From contig NZ_PVZV01000002.1 of assembly GCF_002995495.1 (NCBI RefSeq), forward strand, positions 434,001-498,000: a stretch of DNA of 64,000 bases, read 5' to 3'. Source of the stretch: Actinocorallia populi. GTDB taxonomy: Bacteria > Actinomycetota > Actinomycetes > Streptosporangiales > Streptosporangiaceae. A program made the translations under genes and the position numbers. This document shows, one piece after another, positions 15,353-23,227 of this stretch (position 1 is the first letter of the stretch; every line of letters begins with the position of its first letter). The notes under the pieces were generated by a model, which was not told the DNA's origin, did not search any database, and worked only from the letters and a program-made list of their open reading frames with translations.

Positions 15353-17137
15353 ATGACGGGCTTCGTGGGCGCCCCCATGCCGGGGACAGTGGTGAGCGTC
15401 GAGGTGGTGGCGGGCCAGGAGGTGCGCGCGGGGGCCGCGCTGGTGGTGCTCGAGGCGATGAAGATGGAGCATGTCGTACGGGCCGGGCACGACGGCATCG
15501 TCGCGGAGGTGCTCGTCCGCGCCGGCGGGACGGTGCGGCGCGACGCCCCGCTCGTCCGGGTGAAGGAGGCCGCGGTGACGGCAGCCGCCCGCGAGGAGGA
15601 GGCGGCCGTCGACCTCGACGCGGTCCGGCCGGACCTGGCCGCCGTCCGGGCCCGGCACGCGGCGGGCCTGGACGCCGGACGGCCCGAGGCCGTGCGGCGC
15701 CGCCACGAGCGGGGCCGCCGCACCGCGCGGGAGAACATCGCCGACCTGTGCGACGAAGGCACGTTCGCCGAGTACGGGGCGCTGGCGATCGCGGCGCAGC
15801 GGCGGCGGCGCCCGGTGGAGGAGCTCATCGAGCGCACCCCGGCGGACGGGCTCGTCTGCGGGGTCGGCGAGATCGGCGGGCGGTCCGCCGTCGTCATGTC
15901 CTACGACTACACGGTCCTGGCGGGCACCCAGGGCTACCTCAACCACCGCAAGACCGACAGGATGTTGGAACTCGCCGCGGAACGCCGGCTCCCGCTGGTG
16001 CTGTTCGCCGAGGGCGGCGGCGGCCGTCCCGGCGACACCGACACCACCACCGTCTCCGGCCTGGACGTCACCAGCTTCTGGGCGATGGGGCGGCTCAGCG
16101 GCAGGGTGCCGCTCGTCGGGATCGCCTCCGGGCGCTGCTTCGCCGGGAACGCCGCGCTCCTGGGCTGCTGCGACGTCATCATCGCCACGCCCGACGCCAA
16201 CATCGGCATGGGCGGGCCCGCGATGATCGAGGGCGGCGGGCTGGGGACGTACCGGCCCGAGGAGATCGGGCCGATCGACGTCCAGACGGCGAACGGCGTC
16301 GTGGACGTGGTGGCGCGGGACGAGGCCGCGGCCGTCGAGACGGCACGGCGCTACCTGTCGTACTTCACGGGGCCCGCGGAGGACTGGACGGCGCCCGACC
16401 AGCGCCTCCTGCGGCACCTGGTCCCAGAGAACCGCAAGACCCCCTACGACGTCGGGCAGGTCATCGAGACCCTCGCGGACGACGGCTCCGTGCTGGAGCT
16501 GCGGCGCGGTTTCGCCCCCGGCATCCGCACCGCGCTGGTCCGCGTCGAGGGCGTGCCGCTGGGGCTCCTCGCCAACGACCCCACGCACCTGGGCGGCGCG
16601 ATCGACCGCGACGGCGCCGACAAGGCCGCCCGGTTCCTGCAGCTCTGCGACGCCCACGGGCTGCCGGTCGTGTCCCTGTGCGACACACCGGGGTTCATGG
16701 TCGGGCCCGAGGCCGAGGGCACCGCGACCGTCCGGCACTTCAGCCGCCTGTTCGTGGCGGGCGCCAACCTGACCGTCCCGCTGGTCGCGATCGTGCTGCG
16801 CAAGGCGTACGGGCTGGGCGCGCAGGCGATGGCCGGGGGCAGCTTCCGCGCCCCCGTCGCCACCCTCGCCTGGCCCACCGGCGAGATCGGCGGCATGGGC
16901 CTCGAGGGAGCCGTCCGCCTCGGCTTCCGCAAGGAGCTGGCGGAGGCCGCGGACCCGGAGGCGTTGTTCGAGGAGATGGTCGCCGTCGCCTACGAGCACG
17001 GCAAGGCGCTCAACGCCGCCTCGGCCTTCGAGCTGGACGACGTCATCGACCCGGCCGAGACGCGCCGCTGGATCCTCGCCTCGGTCAAGGACCACCCGCC
17101 CCGCGCGGGCCGCCGCTCCTTCATCGACACCTGGTGA
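15353..17137 (+). CDS. Biotinyl-domain/carboxyltransferase fusion (acyl-CoA carboxylase type)
   Basis: 594 residues. Residues 1-75 form a biotinyl/lipoyl domain with the biotinylation site EAMKMEH (Lys about 39). Residues about 100-590 are a full carboxyltransferase pair as in propionyl/acetyl-CoA carboxylase beta subunits: ERGRRTARENIADLCDEGTFAEYG, LVLFAEGGGGRPGDTDT (first oxyanion region), GNAALLGCCDVIIATPDANIGMGGPAMIEGGG, then CDTPGFMVGPEAE and AGGSFRAPVATLAWPTGEIGGMGLEGAVRLGF. It moves CO2 from carboxybiotin to an acyl-CoA. No biotin carboxylase gene is nearby, so a partner must come from elsewhere. The gene fuses two parts that actinobacteria normally encode on separate subunits. Confidence 0.92.
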   Translation: MTGFVGAPMPGTVVSVEVVAGQEVRAGAALVVLEAMKMEHVVRAGHDGIVAEVLVRAGGTVRRDAPLVRVKEAAVTAAAREEEAAVDLDAVRPDLAAVRARHAAGLDAGRPEAVRRRHERGRRTARENIADLCDEGTFAEYGALAIAAQRRRRPVEELIERTPADGLVCGVGEIGGRSAVVMSYDYTVLAGTQGYLNHRKTDRMLELAAERRLPLVLFAEGGGGRPGDTDTTTVSGLDVTSFWAMGRLSGRVPLVGIASGRCFAGNAALLGCCDVIIATPDANIGMGGPAMIEGGGLGTYRPEEIGPIDVQTANGVVDVVARDEAAAVETARRYLSYFTGPAEDWTAPDQRLLRHLVPENRKTPYDVGQVIETLADDGSVLELRRGFAPGIRTALVRVEGVPLGLLANDPTHLGGAIDRDGADKAARFLQLCDAHGLPVVSLCDTPGFMVGPEAEGTATVRHFSRLFVAGANLTVPLVAIVLRKAYGLGAQAMAGGSFRAPVATLAWPTGEIGGMGLEGAVRLGFRKELAEAADPEALFEEMVAVAYEHGKALNAASAFELDDVIDPAETRRWILASVKDHPPRAGRRSFIDTW

Positions 17138-17161
17138 GCACTACCGAAAGGGAAGACCCCC

Positions 17162-17344
17162 ATGACCCGCGTGCTGATCCAGGACTCCCCGCACCGGCTC
17201 GGCGGCCATCGCGGCTCGGGCGCGCTGCGCGGCCTGACCGGCCGGGCCCGGCCCGGCCGGCCCGGCCCGCCGGGCGAGGCGCCGACCTTCGGCCTGGGCG
17301 GCGGCGGCCTGGAGTTCCCGGCCGCGGCGGGCGGGAAGGGCTGA
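17162..17344 (+). pseudogene. Truncated BtrH N-terminal-like protein, probably a remnant
   Basis: A 60-codon frame with a good ribosome site (AAAGGGAAGA) 25 bases after the carboxyltransferase. It contains HRLGGHRGSGALRGL and, later, GPPGEAPTFGLGGGGLEF. These align by eye with the start of BtrH-N/DUF4872-type cysteine proteins (HxxGxHCGSxALRxLL...GPPSEAxxFGLGGGLGF). The nucleophile Cys of HCGS is Arg here, and the protein ends at about one fifth of the usual ~330 residues. Most likely a dying gene, though the start signal and open frame survive. Confidence 0.5.
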
Positions 17345-17354
17345 GCGCGCCGGC

Positions 17355-17810
17355 ATGGACAAGCCCATCCACCTGATCGAGTACGAGACCATGCTGCTCG
17401 GGCGCCACCAGCAGCTGACCGCGCCGCGCCTGCGGGAGGACGGCGACCGCCTGGACCGCAGCGCCTACATCCTGCTCAGCCGGATCCGCATGCAGGGGCC
17501 GATGTCCATCGGGCAGCTCAGCGAGGCGTTCGGGCTGGACCCCTCCACCCTCAACCGCCAGACCTCCGCGATGCTCCGCTCCGGCCTGGTCGAGCGCATC
17601 CCCGACCCCGAGGCGGGCCTGGCCCGCAAGTTCCGCATCACCGAGGAGGGGGAGCGCCGCCTCGAGCGGGAGCGGCAGCGCAACATCGACGGCGTGGACC
17701 GCGTCATGGCGGACTGGACCCCCGAGGAGGTCGCCGCCTTCGCGGCCTTCCTGAAGCGCTTCAACACCGACATCGAACGCCTCGCAGGCCGCCCCTGGCC
17801 CCGTCCCTGA
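17355..17810 (+). CDS. MarR family transcriptional regulator
   Basis: 151 residues. Winged helix at residues about 30-100: LDRSAYILLSRIRMQGPMSIGQLSEAFGLDPSTLNRQTSAMLRSGLVERIPDPEAGLARKFRITEEGERRLE, the MarR pattern including recognition helix and beta-wing. N- and C-terminal helices make the dimer interface. It follows the BtrH-like remnant by 10 bases and precedes an acetyltransferase gene, so its own target is not obvious. Confidence 0.92.
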   Translation: MDKPIHLIEYETMLLGRHQQLTAPRLREDGDRLDRSAYILLSRIRMQGPMSIGQLSEAFGLDPSTLNRQTSAMLRSGLVERIPDPEAGLARKFRITEEGERRLERERQRNIDGVDRVMADWTPEEVAAFAAFLKRFNTDIERLAGRPWPRP

Positions 17811-17869
17811 CCTCCGTCCGTGCCGTGCGGCCGGACCATAGGGTCGGTGCCATGGGAGACGGACCGGTG

Positions 17870-18424
17870 ATGCGGACAGAACGGCTGGTGGTACGGCGGT
17901 GGCGGGAGGAGGACCGGGGGCCGTTCGCGGCGCTCACGGCCGACCCCGAGGTCATGGAGCACTTCCCGGCGACGCTGACGCGGGAGGAGAGCGACGCGAT
18001 GGTCGACCGGCTGGCGGCGCGGATCGAGGAGGACGGGTTCGGCTTCTGGGCACTGGAGGTCGCCGGGAGCGGGGAGTTCATCGGGTTCACCGGGATCTCG
18101 CGGGTGCGGTTCGACGCGCCTTTCACGCCGGCGGTGGAGATCGGCTGGCGGCTGGCCCGCGGCGCCTGGGGGCTCGGGTACGCGAGTGAGGCGGCGCGCG
18201 CCGCGCTGGAGTTCGGCTTCGGCGAGGCGGGGCTGGACGAGATCGTCTCGTTCACGGCCCGCGGGAACCTCCGCTCCCAGGCGGTGATGCGGCGGATCGG
18301 GATGATCCGCGACCCGGAGGGGGACTTCGGGCATCCGGCGGTGGCCGAGGGGAGCCCGCTGCGGCCGCACGTGCTGTACCGGCTGGCCGCAGGCCGGTGG
18401 CGGGAGGCGCTCGGGGCGGGCTGA
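17870..18424 (+). CDS. GNAT family N-acetyltransferase (RimJ-like)
   Basis: 184 residues from ATG 17870 (MRTERLVVRRWREED), which has GGAGA 10 bases upstream and matches the family start; ATG 17852 is an alternative adding six residues. The acetyl-CoA loop is GWRLARGAWGLGYASEAARAALEFGF, and the later SFTARGNLRSQAVMRRIGM is the typical NxxSxxVxxKxG segment. WALEVAGSGEFIGFTGI marks the central strands. Substrate unknown; members act on protein N-termini or aminoglycoside-type small molecules. No operon partner. Confidence 0.9.
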   Translation: MRTERLVVRRWREEDRGPFAALTADPEVMEHFPATLTREESDAMVDRLAARIEEDGFGFWALEVAGSGEFIGFTGISRVRFDAPFTPAVEIGWRLARGAWGLGYASEAARAALEFGFGEAGLDEIVSFTARGNLRSQAVMRRIGMIRDPEGDFGHPAVAEGSPLRPHVLYRLAAGRWREALGAG

Positions 18425-18473
18425 CGCCGCTTTTTCCCTCGGCTTTGTTGTGGGGCCGGTGCCGGACGCGATA

Positions 18474-18497
18474 ACGTACAACCAAATGGTTGTACGT
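18474..18497. promoter_or_regulatory. ArsR-type operator overlapping the start of its own gene
   Basis: Perfect inverted repeat with 11-bp arms, ACGTACAACCA (18474-18484) and TGGTTGTACGT (18487-18497), spacer AA. The in-frame ATG 18486 lies inside it, and the next in-frame ATG (18498) directly follows it, so a bound repressor would cover the transcription and translation start. Confidence 0.8.
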
Positions 18498-18857
18498 ATG
18501 GTGGAAGAAGAGGCGGTGGACCGGCTGTTCCACGCGCTGGCCGACGCCACCCGCCGCGACATCCTGCGCCGCTCGATCCAGGGCGAGCTCTCGGTGTCGC
18601 GGCTGGCCGAGGCCTACCCGATGAGTTTCGCGGCGGTCCAGAAGCACGTCGCGGTGCTGGAGAGGGCCGGTCTGGTCAACAAGGAGCGGCGGGGCAGGGA
18701 GCAGCTCGTCCGCGCCGACCGGGAGGCCGTCCGCCGCGCGCGGGAGGCACTCGACCGGCTCGAGGCGCTCTGGCGCGGCCGGGTGGACCGCATGTCCGCT
18801 CTGCTCGCCGACGACGCCGGCCCGCAGGAGAACGACACGAGAGGACAGGACGGATGA
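18486..18857 (+). CDS. ArsR-type metalloregulator-fold repressor (SRPBCC partner)
   Basis: 123 residues if started at ATG 18486 (MVVRMVEEEAVDRLFHALADATRRDIL); ATG 18498 is the alternative. HTH_20/ArsR winged helix: RLAEAYPMSFAAVQKHVAVLERAGLVNKERRGREQLV. The HALADATRRDIL start is shared by the ArsR proteins that pair with SRPBCC/AHSA1 proteins. No metal-binding Cys cluster is present. Coupled to the downstream SRPBCC gene by a 4-base ATGA overlap. Probably autorepressor of this two-gene operon through the palindrome at its start. Confidence 0.9.
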   Translation: MVVRMVEEEAVDRLFHALADATRRDILRRSIQGELSVSRLAEAYPMSFAAVQKHVAVLERAGLVNKERRGREQLVRADREAVRRAREALDRLEALWRGRVDRMSALLADDAGPQENDTRGQDG

Positions 18858-19339
18858 GCATCACCAGCATCGACAAGGACCTCGACAACCTGACCTTCAC
18901 CCTGGTCGCCGACTTCGACGCCCCCGTCGAACGGGTATGGCGGTTGTGGTCCGACCCGCGGCAGCTGGAGCGCTGGTGGGGCCCGCCGACCTACCCGGCG
19001 ACCGTGAAGGAGCACGACCTGACCCCCGGCGGCGACGTCACCTACTTCATGACGGGCCCCGAGGGCGACCGGCACCACGGCTGGTGGCGGGTCGTCTCCG
19101 TGGACGAGCCGACCTCCCTGGAGTTCGTCGACGGCTTCGCCGACGAAAACGGCGCACCCGACGAGAGCATGCCCACCACCACCATGCGCATGCGCCTCAC
19201 CGAACACGACGGCGGCACCCGCATGGAGATGCACTCGGCCTTCGACTCCCGCGACCAGATGGAGAAGATGGTCGCCATGGGCATGACCGAAGGCGTCCAG
19301 GAGGCCGTCGGCCAGATGGACGCCCTCCTGGCCTCCTGA
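18854..19339 (+). CDS. SRPBCC (AHSA1/START-like) domain protein
   Basis: 161 residues, the whole length being one START-like fold: FTLVADFDAPVERVWRLWSDPRQLERWWGPPTYPATV at the start, then the GGDVTYFMTGPEGDRHHGWWRVVSVDEP strand pair, and a long C-terminal helix ending MTEGVQEAVGQMDALL. These proteins bind hydrophobic ligands in a cavity. Despite the name (activator of Hsp90 ATPase homologue) no chaperone role is implied. Translationally coupled to the ArsR-type gene upstream, suggesting that its ligand and the repressor respond to the same stress. Confidence 0.9.
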   Translation: MSITSIDKDLDNLTFTLVADFDAPVERVWRLWSDPRQLERWWGPPTYPATVKEHDLTPGGDVTYFMTGPEGDRHHGWWRVVSVDEPTSLEFVDGFADENGAPDESMPTTTMRMRLTEHDGGTRMEMHSAFDSRDQMEKMVAMGMTEGVQEAVGQMDALLAS

Positions 19340-19348
19340 GGCGCTTGC

Positions 19349-19378
19349 GGGCCGCCCGACCCACCGGCCGGGCGGCCC
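19349..19378 (+). terminator. Hairpin terminator after the ArsR/SRPBCC operon
   Basis: Perfect 10-bp arms GGGCCGCCCG (19349-19358) and CGGGCGGCCC (19369-19378) with a 10-base loop, 9 bases after the SRPBCC stop codon. Confidence 0.75.
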
Positions 19379-19449
19379 GGCCCGAAAAGGTGTTGCGGAG
19401 CCGTCCGGGGCTCGAAGACCATGATCCGCGGACGACAAGGAGCGGTGTC

Positions 19450-20169
19450 ATGACGATGCGCCTCGGCGCGGTGAACGAGTTCTGCTGGATGGACCTGAAG
19501 GCCCGCGACGTCCCGGCCGCCGCGGCGTTCTTCTCCGCGGTGCTCGGCTGGCGCTTCGCGGTGGACGAGAAGGACTGGCGCCGCGCGACCAAGATCAGCG
19601 CGAGCGGTTTCCCTATCGGCTCCGTGAGCGATCTCGCGGGTCCGCTCTACCCGCCCGACATCCCCGCCCACATCGCCTACTACCTGGCGGTCGACGATGT
19701 CGACCGCCGTGCCGAGAAGGCGGCGGCGAACGGCGCGCGGCTCGTACTGGCCCCCTCGGACGCCGGGGACCAGGGCCGTATCGCGACCCTTCTCGACCCG
19801 TTCGGCGCGGCCTTCTCCCTGTGGCAGCCCCGCGGTTTCCGCGGCTGGGACCTCCCGGCCGCCCCGGTCGTCCACGGGCCGCACCGGATGGTCCTCGCCT
19901 GCGCCGATCCCCGCGAGGCCGCGCTCTTCTACCGGGAGACCCTGGACGCGACGCCCGCCTTCACGGACTTCGTCCCGCCGCACGAGTCCGACTCCGCCGC
20001 CCCCCAGTGGGAACTCGCCCTCGTCTCGGACGACCTGGCCGCGGTCGCCGCCCGCGTCCGTGAACACGGCCGGGGCTCGTTCACCTGGTCCGAGCACCGG
20101 GGGCTGCCGCTTCTCCGTGTGAGCGGGCCGGAAGGCCTGACCTTCCGGATCCGGGCCGCCGCCGGCTGA
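19450..20169 (+). CDS. VOC family (glyoxalase-like) two-domain protein
   Basis: 239 residues from ATG 19450, with AAGGAG upstream. Two tandem vicinal-oxygen-chelate modules: residues about 8-125 (EFCWMDLKARDVPAAAAFFSAVLGWRF ... IATLLDPFGAAFSLWQP) and about 135-238 (MVLACADPREAALFYRETLDATPAF ... LTFRIRAA). This resembles the CFP-30B/hydroxylase-type VOC proteins of actinomycetes. The metal-ligand positions are not clearly conserved, so the function (dioxygenase, resistance protein or binding protein) is open. Transcribed alone between two hairpins. Confidence 0.87.
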   Translation: MTMRLGAVNEFCWMDLKARDVPAAAAFFSAVLGWRFAVDEKDWRRATKISASGFPIGSVSDLAGPLYPPDIPAHIAYYLAVDDVDRRAEKAAANGARLVLAPSDAGDQGRIATLLDPFGAAFSLWQPRGFRGWDLPAAPVVHGPHRMVLACADPREAALFYRETLDATPAFTDFVPPHESDSAAPQWELALVSDDLAAVAARVREHGRGSFTWSEHRGLPLLRVSGPEGLTFRIRAAAG

Positions 20170-20224
20170 ACCGGCGGCCGTCCGGCAGCGTCCGAGCGGT
20201 ATGCGAGACGGACAGGTATCCGGC

Positions 20225-20671
20225 ATGTCCCCGACGCCCCGAGGCGGATCCGCCCGGCGGCGGGTCGCCGCCGTCCTCGCCCTGCTGCTCTGCGCGGCGG
20301 GTGCCGCCGTCCTGTACCGGCAGGTCGGCGAGCTGACCGCCTGCGACGTCGGCGTCGTCACCCGGATCCCGTCCCCGGACGGGGAGCGGGTGGCGTTCGT
20401 CCACCACTACGACTGCGGTGCCACCGCCTCCGCCGCGACGCACGTGTCGGTCCTGCCGGCCGGCGAGAGCCCGCGGGACGGGGGCAACGTCCTCGTCGTC
20501 GACCACGGCCACGCCCCGACGCCCGCCTGGACCACCACCGGCCCCGACGTCACCGCGGTCTGGACGGACGCCCGCCGCCTGCGCGTGACCCGGCCGCCCC
20601 ACGCCCGGGTGTTCCGGGCCGAGACCCGGACGGGCGGGGCGGAGATCGAACACCGCACCGCCTCCGGCTGA
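20225..20671 (+). CDS. Membrane-anchored protein of unknown function
   Basis: 148 residues from ATG 20225; an ATG at 20201 would add eight residues. A basic N-terminus (PTPRGGSARRR) precedes one hydrophobic helix (VAAVLALLLCAAGAAVLY), so the rest faces outward. The exported part contains two Cys (TACDVG, YDCGATAS), which could form a disulfide, and the segments IPSPDGERVAFVHHYDCGATASAATHVSVL and GGNVLVVDHG. I recall similar patterns in DUF5412-type lipoproteins, but this is not certain. No operon partner. Confidence 0.75.
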   Translation: MSPTPRGGSARRRVAAVLALLLCAAGAAVLYRQVGELTACDVGVVTRIPSPDGERVAFVHHYDCGATASAATHVSVLPAGESPRDGGNVLVVDHGHAPTPAWTTTGPDVTAVWTDARRLRVTRPPHARVFRAETRTGGAEIEHRTASG

Positions 20672-20674
20672 GAC

Positions 20675-20693
20675 GCCGCCGGGGCGCGGCGGC
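20675..20693. terminator. Short hairpin between convergent genes
   Basis: Arms GCCGCC (20675-20680) and GGCGGC (20688-20693) fill the 22-base gap between the stops of the membrane-anchored protein and the convergent methyltransferase. It could end transcription from both sides. Confidence 0.45.
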
Positions 20694-21515
20694 TCAGGGC
20701 TTGCGGGCGATCCCGCCGTACATGAGCCGCTGGCCGATCGACAGGTCGTCCTCGACCGGGACGGGGCCGTCGGGGCGCCAGAGGGGGAGCGGGACGACGC
20801 CGGGTTCGAGGAGCTCCAGGCCGTCGAAGTAGGCGGTGATCTCCTCGGGGGTGCGGAACCGGCCGGTGCCCAGCAGCGCCAGGTACTGCTTCTCGGCGTC
20901 GCGGGCCTCCTCGCTGGAGGCGCAGAAGTGGGTGACGAACAGGTGGCTGCCGGACGGGACGGCGTCCAGATAGGCCTTGACGATGCCCTGCGGGTCCTCG
21001 TCGTCGTGCAGGTGGTGCAGGATCCCCACCATCATGACCGCCACCGGCCGGGTGAAGTCGATGAGCCGGTTGACGTCCGGGTCGTCCAGCACGGCACGGG
21101 TGTCGCGCAGGTCGGAGGTGACCACGGCGGTGCGCTCGTTCTCCTCCAGCAGCGCCCGCCCGTGGACCAGGACGATGGGGTCGTTGTCGACGTAGACGAC
21201 GTTGGCGTCGGGCGCGACGGACCGGGCGACCTGGTGGGTGTTCTGCACCGTGGGCAGTCCGGACCCCAGGTCGAGGAACTGCCGGATGCCCTGCTCGGCC
21301 AGGAACCGCACGCCGCGTCCGAGGATGCGCCGGTTGTAGGACGCCACGTCGTAGATCTCCGGGATCACCTTGGTGATCTCGGAGACGAACGCCCGGTCGA
21401 CCGCGAAGTTGTCCTTGCCGCGGAGCACCACGTCATAGGCCCGCGCGATGCTGGGCTTGGTGATGTCCACTCCGCGCGAGGCCCATTCCTGCGGATTTTC
21501 CGTCGTCCCCGTCAT
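20694..21515 (-). CDS. SAM-dependent methyltransferase (Methyltransf_19/DUF574)
   Basis: 273 residues. N-terminal GVDITKPSIARAYDVVLRGKDNFAVDRA is the hallmark of this actinobacteria-specific family (P-S-x-A-R-x-Y-D-x-x-L-x-G-x-x-N). The SAM site is QFLDLGSGLPTVQNTHQVA, the acidic strand end is VVYVDNDPIVLVHG, and the core ends in PVAVMMVGILHHLHD. Members are very numerous in actinomycete genomes. Their methyl acceptor is mostly unknown, and a few act in secondary metabolism. Single-gene unit; the start ATG 21515 has GGGTGC upstream, a modest site. Confidence 0.93.
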   Translation of the reverse strand: MTGTTENPQEWASRGVDITKPSIARAYDVVLRGKDNFAVDRAFVSEITKVIPEIYDVASYNRRILGRGVRFLAEQGIRQFLDLGSGLPTVQNTHQVARSVAPDANVVYVDNDPIVLVHGRALLEENERTAVVTSDLRDTRAVLDDPDVNRLIDFTRPVAVMMVGILHHLHDDEDPQGIVKAYLDAVPSGSHLFVTHFCASSEEARDAEKQYLALLGTGRFRTPEEITAYFDGLELLEPGVVPLPLWRPDGPVPVEDDLSIGQRLMYGGIARKP

Positions 21516-21630
21516 CGAGCACCCTTCACCGAATCCCGTTTCACGTTGAAATTGATCTTAGGCGGGAAAAGGGGGGAACATCCGGCGAACCCGTGTTCTG
21601 TCCACGCCAGGCCATCACGGGACGCGAAAC

Positions 21631-21670
21631 CGCCGGGGCCGGGAGGGGCGCCGCCCTCCGGGCCCCGGCG
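21631..21670 (-). terminator. Long hairpin terminator after the secreted beta-propeller gene
   Basis: Perfect outer arms CGCCGGGGCC (21631-21640) and GGCCCCGGCG (21661-21670), with the inner GGAGGG/CCCTCC stem extending it to a nearly continuous hairpin. It sits 5 bases beyond the stop codon of the minus-strand gene. Confidence 0.8.
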
Positions 21671-21674
21671 GGGG

Positions 21675-22940
21675 TCAGCCGCCGGCCGGAGGGGTCCAGC
21701 CGGCGGGGATGCGCGCGACGCGGACGCGCTGCGGGTGGTCGCCGACGGGCACCGAGACGATCTTCTCGCCGGTGGCGAAGTCGATCGCGGTGACCTGGTC
21801 GGCGGCGCTCTCGGAGATGACGCAGGCCTTGCCGTCGCCGCTGACCGTGGCCCAGTACGGCTTGGCCGCGGGGACGAGCGGGCCCTCCTGGAGGGAGGCG
21901 CGGTCCACGACGGTGGCGTAGTCGTCCATGGTGCCGGCGATGCACAGCTTGGAGCCGTCGGGGCTCATGGACATGCCGTGGTGGCGGGAGTCGTTGACGT
22001 AGGTCTTGCGGTCGTCGCTGGTGTCCGGGTTCTTGGGCAGCGTCTTGACCCGCAGGATCTTGTCGGTGGCGACGTCGTACTCCAGGAAGCCGTTGAAGAA
22101 CGACACCTGGAAGTACAGCTTGGACTCGTCGGGCGTGAACGCGACGGGACGCACCGAGTCGGACAGGTCCTTGCGCCCGAAGGCGTCCAGCCGCTGGCGC
22201 ATGTCGATGGTCCGGACGACCTCGAACGTCGCGGTGTCCACGACGGTGATCTTGCGGTCGCCCTTGCGGAAGTCCTGCCACGGCGCGTCGGCGTCGTTGT
22301 TGACCTCGCCGATCGACATGTTCCACAGGTACCGGCCGCCGTCGGTGTAGACGTTCTCGTGCGGCTTGTCGCCGGTCTTGAACGAGCCGACCTGCCGTCC
22401 TGTCTCGATGTCGAGCACGTGCACGGTGTTGGAGGTGGACGCCGACACCGCCACCTGCGTCCCGTCGGGGGAGACGGCCATGTGGTCGGCGCGGAACCCG
22501 GAGACGGGGAAGCGCCACCTGACGTCCCCGGTCGCGAGGTCGATGGAGACGACGTCGGCGAAGCTCGGCCGGGAGGCGACCATCGCGGTGCCGTCCGGCG
22601 TGGAGTACATGTCGTCGACGTACTGGTCGTGCCCTTCGCCCACCGTCTCCCGGATGCCCAGGAAGAAGACGAGCTTGAGCGGGTTGCGATAGATCTCGCG
22701 GAGCCGTTCGTCCTTGTCGGGGATGACGTTGATCCGCCCGATCCCGGCGAAGTCGCCGCTCGCCTCGATGACGTCGGCGGTGCCTTCCCAGTTGTTGCCG
22801 ACGAACATCACCTCGCGCAACTCGGGCGCGGACTGCGGTGCCGCGGCGGCGGGGGCGGCGGACGCGGTGAGGGCCGCCGCGGCCAGGACGGCCGCGGCCG
22901 GCAGCGATCTGCGGACTCGGGGGAGAACGGAGAAGGGCAT
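21675..22940 (-). CDS. Secreted YncE-like beta-propeller protein
   Basis: 421 residues. Sec signal peptide: basic RVRRS, hydrophobic LPAAAVLAAAALTASAAP, cleavage near AAAA. The mature protein is built of about seven blade repeats of the YVTN/cytochrome-cd1-like type: DDMYSTPDGTAMVASRPSFADVVSIDLATGDVRWRF, HMAVSPDGTQVAVSASTSNTVHVLDIETGRQVGSF, HHGMSMSPDGSKLCIAGT, VISESAADQVTAIDFATGEKIVSVPVGDHPQRVRV. Extracellular; the role is probably binding or structural. No catalytic residues can be assigned. It is divergent from the S8 peptidase gene, with 287 bases between the two starts. Confidence 0.88.
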   Translation of the reverse strand: MPFSVLPRVRRSLPAAAVLAAAALTASAAPAAAAPQSAPELREVMFVGNNWEGTADVIEASGDFAGIGRINVIPDKDERLREIYRNPLKLVFFLGIRETVGEGHDQYVDDMYSTPDGTAMVASRPSFADVVSIDLATGDVRWRFPVSGFRADHMAVSPDGTQVAVSASTSNTVHVLDIETGRQVGSFKTGDKPHENVYTDGGRYLWNMSIGEVNNDADAPWQDFRKGDRKITVVDTATFEVVRTIDMRQRLDAFGRKDLSDSVRPVAFTPDESKLYFQVSFFNGFLEYDVATDKILRVKTLPKNPDTSDDRKTYVNDSRHHGMSMSPDGSKLCIAGTMDDYATVVDRASLQEGPLVPAAKPYWATVSGDGKACVISESAADQVTAIDFATGEKIVSVPVGDHPQRVRVARIPAGWTPPAGG

Positions 22941-23227
22941 GCTCTTCCTCCTGGGGGTGGGGGGGAGGAACGCGGACAGAGTTACTGGACGGTAGAACAG
23001 CGGGACCGGCCGCTACAAGGCCCCAATGTGAGAAAAGCTCAGGTAACTCCGGCCGGAACCGCGTTGCGCCGAGGCGTCGCGGCTGTTCGTCCCGGGCGCG
23101 CCGCCGGAGGCCGAGGTGACCGCCGCACTGTCCTCAAGGTTGGCCCAGTAAGGACATGAGGGGCATGGACGGGTTCCGTGCGGGTCGCGTAGACCGGGAG
23201 GCGTACCGAAGCGGAAGGGGCACGCGT

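Noticed and set aside
15353-17137. Complete single-chain acyl-CoA carboxylase
   Set aside because: No ATP-grasp biotin carboxylase domain is present in the 594 residues; only biotinyl and carboxyltransferase parts are visible.
20928-23159. 743-codon plus-strand frame
   Set aside because: Runs antisense through the methyltransferase and the beta-propeller gene, both of which have unmistakable motifs.
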